Source: Notospermus geniculatus (Eukaryota > Nemertea > Pilidiophora > Heteronemertea > Lineidae). Taken from it: 64,000 bases of DNA. The DNA lies in NCBI GenBank assembly GCA_002633025.1, contig NMRB01000191.1, positions 307,647-371,646 of the forward strand, in the 5' to 3' direction. Each line of letters begins with the position of its first letter. Within the stretch, counting starts at the first letter, position 1. Made by a program: the position numbers and the translations under genes. Positions 58,401-64,000 of this stretch are shown in pieces. The notes beneath the pieces are model-generated. The model was not told where the DNA came from and did no database searches. It saw only the letters and a list, made by a program, of their open reading frames with translations.

Positions 58401-61400
58401 TGGCATTGTCAACCAACATACTGATGATGTTGAGGTCCTGGAAGTAAAAAACCAAAACATACAGTAAGAAATCTACCTGTTCGTGCATTGTGTAATTTGA
58501 GGTCAATCTATGACTAGAATGTGCCAATTTCTCATATTATGTGCCAAAAATTAGTGGGAAGAAAAAGTGGAACACTCACATCTGAGAAAGGAATCTTATG
58601 CTGAATCATTTCTTTCTTCCAGTTCTTCAACATCAGGTTCCTGAATTCCTGATTAAACGGCCCGGAGTATGACAGGAAACCAGTTGCAAGCAGCACGTCG
58701 CCAACCAACCTCTGGATCTGTGCCTCAAATGATTTGCTAGCTTCTGTCCACCTGACCCTCTCACCCGAGAGACCTTCAATCAAGGCAGTTGCGTTGACCA
58801 TCTTGCGTCTGCACGCTTCGGCATCTTCCAATAACGTCTGCTTTTCAGCCATGGCAGCATCATACTGTGCTTGCACGACATCCAATTCTGCCTGTTTCTC
58901 ATCGAGTTGTGCCTGTGCCTCATCGAGATCCTTTTGGGCAGCAGCGAGACGAGCTCCTTGGACGACCAAGTTAGCCTAAATTGAAACAGTGGCACATGTA
59001 AAATAAATGACAATCTCAATGGCAAGCAGGAGTAAATGACATTACCCGGTACCATAACAATTTCAAGAAAGCATGCGTGTTTCAGTACGAAATGCATGTA
59101 AAAAACATGTAAGGACAGTAAACCTACCTTCAGTGGCAAAACTTCTTTGTTGATACCAAAAAAGAAATGCATAGCCCTTGTCCACGAGCACAGACCAGCA
59201 ACGTCACCGCAGACTTTTCTTGCTGTTTCCAGAGTGTAGTCCTCGGCATTCAGATAAGGCTCTAGTAATTCCACAGTTTCTGCATTAATCGAGTCCTGTA
59301 ATTGCGAGATTCAAGTTAAAGGATTAAAGAATTAATCCCTTCTGAAAATTTTACCAGACACACTGCACCGGTACTTGAAATTTTTTGTTTAAGGAAATGG
59401 CCTAAATTTTAGGCAGTAAAACAGAACAGACTAAAAAAGTTTATACCAACCTTAGGGAAAGTCATGAGACCAGGTAAGAAATTGGATGCATTCATTAGTC
59501 TGAGGGCTTCACTCCACGACGGCTTCACACAGGGACGTTCAGGATCCTGTTGCACTGAATCCAGACGACGTTGGAAAAGCAGCAACACACAATCCATGAT
59601 ACGCATGATCAGATGTGGTGGTTTGGCAAGTTTACGCACTGTAAGATAAGACCATACGTAACAGATCCATTAAGTGGGTGTGCATGTAAAAGACAGCCAG
59701 TAATCTTGCCGCAGTCAGGGTCTTTCCCGCAAGGTAAACTTTAGGAAAAAATCCAGTTAAGTACAACACATCTTCTTCCTTTCAAAACGAATGTCATCAC
59801 TTAAAAACTTACCAGTTGAAATATGTGCAGGTTTGATGGTCTGCAGAGCAGCCTCAGCCTCCTCCAGGGCAGGTCGTGCAGCTTCCAGTTTCTCTTCAGC
59901 AAATGCTTTGTCTTCCTGAAATTATACCAAGATTAATCAATGAGTTGTCAACCCTAATTTGTCTCGGCTCACATTACAAGAATGGAAATCCATCCTGTCA
60001 AACAAGTGAAAGCAACTTACGGAAATACTGTCGACAATCTCCTGAGCTTTGTCCTTGACCTTTTGCACCTGAGCCTTGACCTTTTCAGCAGCCTGTGCCT
60101 TGACTGTCACATCTTTCAACACCTCGTCTGCCTTCTTGGATGCCACAGCGAGCTCTTTTTCTTTGACAGCGAGCTCTTTGGAGAGCTCATTTACAGACTC
60201 GCTGGCCTCAATCAGCTTCTGTAGACCTGTGGACACACAACGCAGTTATAATCAACAGTAATCGTACAGCGGGATCACTGCAGTTGAATTGTTGCTTAGT
60301 AGTACTTCAGATCAGGCTGGGGATGACGGGTCCCAGTTGTCCCAACCTCAGACGATCGCCACAGAGCAATACACCCATAAACCCTTCCTTCTGATTGGTG
60401 GCTTCCATGGAAACAACTTTTCCTTCTTCGAAATTATTTCAAGAACTGATATTGCATTATCAGCAACAATAGGTAAGGTGGGTGGGCGGAATAAGTTTAC
60501 CTGTATTCATCCTGTTCGCCAAGATTCCAATCTCCCCTTTCTTTGCACCATAGATTGTCTTATAACCAGCCAAGAACGACAGGTAGGATTTTGGCGTGAC
60601 ATGCGTCTGCCTCCTGTACCTCTGGAAGTACTCAGAGCACAGCTCAGCCACCAAATCCTGAAATTCTCCCATTGTGGCAACAACAGCTTGTTTGACATTC
60701 GGTGTACAGGTTATGTCGTAGCTTGCCAAGAAGTGGTTGGAGACAGCAATCAAGGCATCCTTGGGCCACCTCTGGAACCAGTCCATTGTGCAGCCGGAAA
60801 ACAGACCAGGGAACTTGAGGGATCGGTTCCTGAATTTTTCACCAACCTACAGAAAAAAGATGACCATAAATGCAAAGAGTGAAACGTATACAGACATCAT
60901 CATCTTCAGCAAGAGTATTCATCTGATTCCATTCTCTGCCACCTCCAGTCTATGTATTGGAGGCCACAGACATGGCGGTGGCAGAGATGGAAGCAGTCTA
61001 CAGCAGCAAGATGTGAAAGAAATGTGAAATAATATTCTTCAGTGGCCTTACCGGTGAGAAACAGAGAACAACATGGAGGTTATTCCTGACGCGTCCGAGG
61101 TAATAATCGTAAAGATTTTCATTGGTTGGTGGTCTCCTTGGAAACTCCTTCTTCATCACACCGATTAGTTCTTGCAGTATTTCATCCATTTCATCACGGG
61201 GAAATAGATTTGACACCTGAAGAAGTAAGGAGTACAGTCTTAGGAGTGGCATGAATTCGAGCATTGCAGTGGAAACATTTAGCGCCTGTTATCTCTGAGG
61301 TCCCCAGTTTGATACCCAGTTTGCCCTGCTACATGTATTTAAAAGCAACTCTCCTAGACAGCATAGGTTTCTTGTGGGGGGCTCTGGGTCCATCCTATTA

Positions 61401-64000
61401 CATCAAAATTACCTACCTCGCCAGTGGCCAGCACATTGTTCATATACTCCAGGAAACCTTCATCCTTGATCTCATTGTCAGTGAAAATGAACGTGATTCC
61501 CTTGCCCTCAGCACCAGCCGTCCGGTACAGGTATTTCAGATCATCCATTAGGTTGGTGACGTTGTACGACCTCGACAGGGTGATTTGGAAACTCTTGTAT
61601 CCAGCGATGAAAGATGCCAGTCGGGTCAGAGACTGTTTACCGGAGCCGCCAACACCTACGAGCAGGGCGTGGCCACCGGGAGTACGGATGATACGTGATA
61701 TCTTCACCAGATGGGTCATGGCATCCTGCAGTCACAGAAATATTCACAACTTTGGAAGTGTCAACAAGAAAATGAAATTCATAAGACATTGCAAGTGACA
61801 GACTGGTCGATTTTACAATTAGAACTTTCATGTTCACAAACTATCAAACTGTACAAATCTAAAAAAAATGCTGGTTACAGACAGTGTCAACTCATGAGAA
61901 CACACCTTGAAGAACACTAAATCCATGGCACCACCACGAACTGTTTCATTGTATTGAGACTGGAAGCTGATCAACCTCTCACCCAGTTGCTCGTATGACT
62001 CGATCGGCTCGTAAATCTTGGGTGCATCGAAGTCAGCATCATCAGGTTCATCACCTGGAGAGTAGAAAATGCACGGTCAAATCACCGCCTACATATAAGC
62101 CTACCTTTGCATTAGGCTCCAAAACATCATTGAAAAAGTCACTAGTAAAACTTATGATTTCACTGTTGTCATGAGCCTCTGGCATGCCTTAGATCTTTCG
62201 GATCATCCATGGACCAGGTGACAGTGGGAAGATAAGGCAGCATGAGGGAGTACCAGTGCCGGCCAGTAATTGGATCCATAACTTTAGAGACACAGCCTTT
62301 AACTGAACATGCACACCATACAAAATTCATGTGCACTTACAACATTACAAGTAACATTCATGCAAACTCAACATGAGACGATTATGTAAAAGATATCACT
62401 TGTTGGTCATTATCATCAGCTCAGCTTCGAAGGACACATATGGCTTACAATACACGATTCATGAATGACACACAACAGCTATGTTGAATAAGGTAATCCA
62501 CGTCTGATAATTGGAGTGAATTCTAAACCACCTTGGTCACAGTGAGCCTTGTTTTCAATGGATAATGCATTAGCCTCGTTTTAACCACACCGGGCTTTGG
62601 TGTCGCAACCAAAACCGCCGACCATGTGTTTCTCGCTTCGAGCATTCAGAGAGGCGGTGCAGAGAATAATGGGCGAGATTTATACTCACTGACCTATCCC
62701 AAGAATGTTTTGTATCATAAGCTACACATCCTGCGGAAAATCCGTTGAAGAAAGCGCCCTGCTGTNAAAAAAAACGTATGAGCCAATACAAATAAAGTAA
62801 TTGAACAACTTGCCAGTCTTTGCCACAATCTCAGCAACTTAATGGATAGAGAAAAGCCAGTTAATTAGAAATGCATCGTAGGCAATAAGACAACAGGAAT
62901 GGCATGGCAAACATTCCGATAAAACTACCCTAATATCAGATATTTGAAGAAAGATAGAAGAAGAAGCATGGTTACGAAGCTTTTTGCAAAGTTATGGCAG
63001 TAAGTTCACAAGTTTATACATGTACATCGCAACATGGCGAGCTAGTACAATTAGAGTCAACGATAGTTTGAAAAAATCTGTCAACCGTCAAACATCTATC
63101 AACTGTCATACCTGTTGGTTCTGGTGCATCCCGTAAGAAGTCAACGAAGTATGGCTCAGCGTGTGTGTCCTTCATTATTACTTCACCACACTCTTCAAGG
63201 ATAGTCTGTATTTGAATGAAAAACACAATGAGATGTCAGAAGTGAACTGGTAGAAATTCCTCTTTGAAGAAAAAATGAAACTTCTTAAATCAAGAATAGG
63301 AATATAAAGGCACTTGTTTCAAATTAGTGCTTACCTGGGTGATAGCTTTCTCAAACCACTCTTTGTCAGCTGGTTCAGTGAATCTGTCGGCAACGACACG
63401 ATAACATTCGTGCTTCCATAGCGACGAAGCAACCGTGGTATCCACGACGACTGTCGCATCAGTATTCAGCATGCCCTGAAACCAAGTGGTAATCTCCATT
63501 GAATCTTTGAATGCAGAAGAGGACAGAGAAAAAGGTACACGCATACCAAAAAGCACGAACCGCAGTGAGGCAAGTTTGCTTGCTTTAGTCTTAAGAATAC
63601 CAATCTAACATTGAACTCCTGAGTATCTATGGTAACCAACTATGAAGTCACTTACCTGCCAAATCCTTGACAGATCTCTCAAGTTGAATACGTAATGGAA
63701 CTTAGCAGGCGTTGGCAACATCTTGATTTTCACCTTCTGCCAGAGCTTCCTCGTTGCTGGAACAAGCTGGTCAACCAAGTCTATCACCTCTGGTTTAAAG
63801 TCACGTTCCTGTAACATGATTCAGTCAAAACATATTTAGACAGATTGGTACACTTTTCCTACCATATTTCTGAGTGAAAACAATTCAGAATGAAATGTTT
63901 TTTATGGAAATCAAACGTTGAAGATTACTGCCTGGTATTTTATCAAAAAGACTGCAGTCAAAAAAAGATGACAACAGGTACTCACAGTACAGAAGTGGCC
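52434..64000 (-). CDS. DNAH5: axonemal dynein heavy chain, DNAH5-type, C-terminal 40%
   Basis: Force-generating heavy chain of the ciliary outer dynein arm (gamma/DNAH5-DNAH8 group). Thirty exons join in frame to about 1,877 residues, the first cut by the window edge. Transcript order: 63986-64000, 63656-63808, 63335-63475, 63112-63205, 61906-62054, 61417-61725, 61052-61216, 60501-60846, 60021-60226, 59813-59915, 59451-59638, 59127-59295, 58580-58975, 58243-58437, 57626-57964, 57175-57418, 56658-56963, 56321-56460, 56004-56171, 55707-55842, 55433-55572, 55090-55254, 54742-54936, 54450-54600, 54208-54319, 53841-53997, 53457-53668, 53115-53243, 52866-52992, 52434-52717. Parts: end of AAA3; AAA4 with Walker [10 protein letters not shown]; stalk coiled coils around 60.2-58.6 kb; AAA5-AAA6; C-terminal domain ending [14 protein letters not shown]. 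Text such as [14 protein letters not shown] fits DNAH5 best; DNAH8 is the alternative. A possible extra 42-nt exon is listed separately. Confidence 0.95.
53030..53107 (-). repeat. tRNA-derived SINE abutting a dynein splice donor
   Basis: The minus strand reads AGTGGTGCAGTGG (A box) and later GGTTCAATCCC (B box). It begins within about 8 bases of the donor of exon 53115-53243. Confidence 0.65.
53742..53783 (-). CDS. candidate 42-nt cassette exon of the dynein gene
   Basis: Between exons 53841-53997 (ends ...YIPHE) and 53457-53668 (starts VKDRLRKMG). It would add [14 protein letters not shown] in frame, phase 0 on both sides. The acceptor is CTTTCTGCAG and the donor is GTAGGTTG, both good. Human DNAH5 and DNAH8 join PHE/FE directly to VK, so the constitutive protein would skip it. 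Confidence 0.4.
57459..57535 (+). repeat. tRNA-derived SINE
   Basis: AAAGTGGCACAGTGG (A box) and CATCTCTGAGGTTCTGGTTT (diverged B-box region), in a dynein intron. Confidence 0.6.
61262..61332 (+). repeat. tRNA-derived SINE
   Basis: ATTGCAGTGGAAACATTTAG and CTGTTATCTCTGAGGTCCCC, close to the copy at 57459. It lies in a dynein intron. Confidence 0.6.
62766..62766. other. assembly gap (N) in a dynein intron
   Basis: Single N between exons 61906-62054 and 63112-63205. The exons on either side join in frame and match human DNAH5 with nothing missing, so only intron is affected. No duplicated flanks are seen. Confidence 0.8.

Overview
This window is nuclear DNA from an intron-rich animal. Genes are split by GT-AG introns, every gene has an animal orthologue or animal-type domain plan, and the spacers carry tRNA-derived SINEs, short terminal-inverted-repeat elements and abundant 'taggcctac' and 'tacatgtac' motifs. 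Conservation with vertebrate CSTF3, PDSS2, MLYCD and DNAH5 suggests an invertebrate deuterostome (echinoderm, hemichordate or lancelet). The species is inferred, not proven.

Layout from left to right: the 3' two exons of a beta-tubulin gene (+, 504-1881); a gene-poor stretch with a 1.6-kb tandem duplication (5098-8293), each unit carrying a Harbinger-like MITE; CSTF3 (-, 9273-26065, about 20 exons); a promoter region and a repeat cluster (26.1-28.1 kb); a four-exon gene for a 153-residue signal-peptide/His-rich/Cys-rich/single-pass membrane protein (-, 28308-29913); an unusual single-exon protein kinase gene (-, 34700-36691) with a truncated second copy (32161-32829); a theta-like glutathione transferase (+, 37372-39505); PDSS2 (-, 39720-42276); MLYCD (+, 44487-47932, first exon not found); and the C-terminal 40% of a DNAH5-type axonemal dynein heavy chain (-, 52434 to the window edge).

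Assembly structure matters here. There are six single-N gaps (13673, 18877, 27596, 32830, 51804, 62766). At four of them the sequence on the two sides is a near copy of itself (about 4.8 kb, 0.5 kb, 2.6 kb and 70 bp). The simplest reading is that both haplotypes of a very polymorphic diploid were placed in series. Inside CSTF3, exons 12-16 also occur as a three-block mosaic without any N. The repeated CSTF3 exons and the second kinase should therefore not be counted as extra genes without checking. The pairs still act as a built-in allele comparison and expose insertion and repeat-number polymorphisms, including two mobile-element insertions with their empty sites.

The genes do not form an operon. 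They cover cytoskeleton and cilia (beta-tubulin, DNAH5), mRNA 3'-end processing (CSTF3), mitochondrial metabolism (PDSS2 for ubiquinone, MLYCD for malonyl-CoA), detoxification (GST) and signalling (kinase). Two head-to-head pairs (kinase/GST and PDSS2/MLYCD) each have a perfect TGACGTCA site in the shared upstream region. The most novel-looking items are the small His/Cys-rich membrane protein, the HND/DLG kinase whose predicted 3' UTR is a 43-bp minisatellite, and an in-frame 42-nt candidate cassette exon in the dynein.
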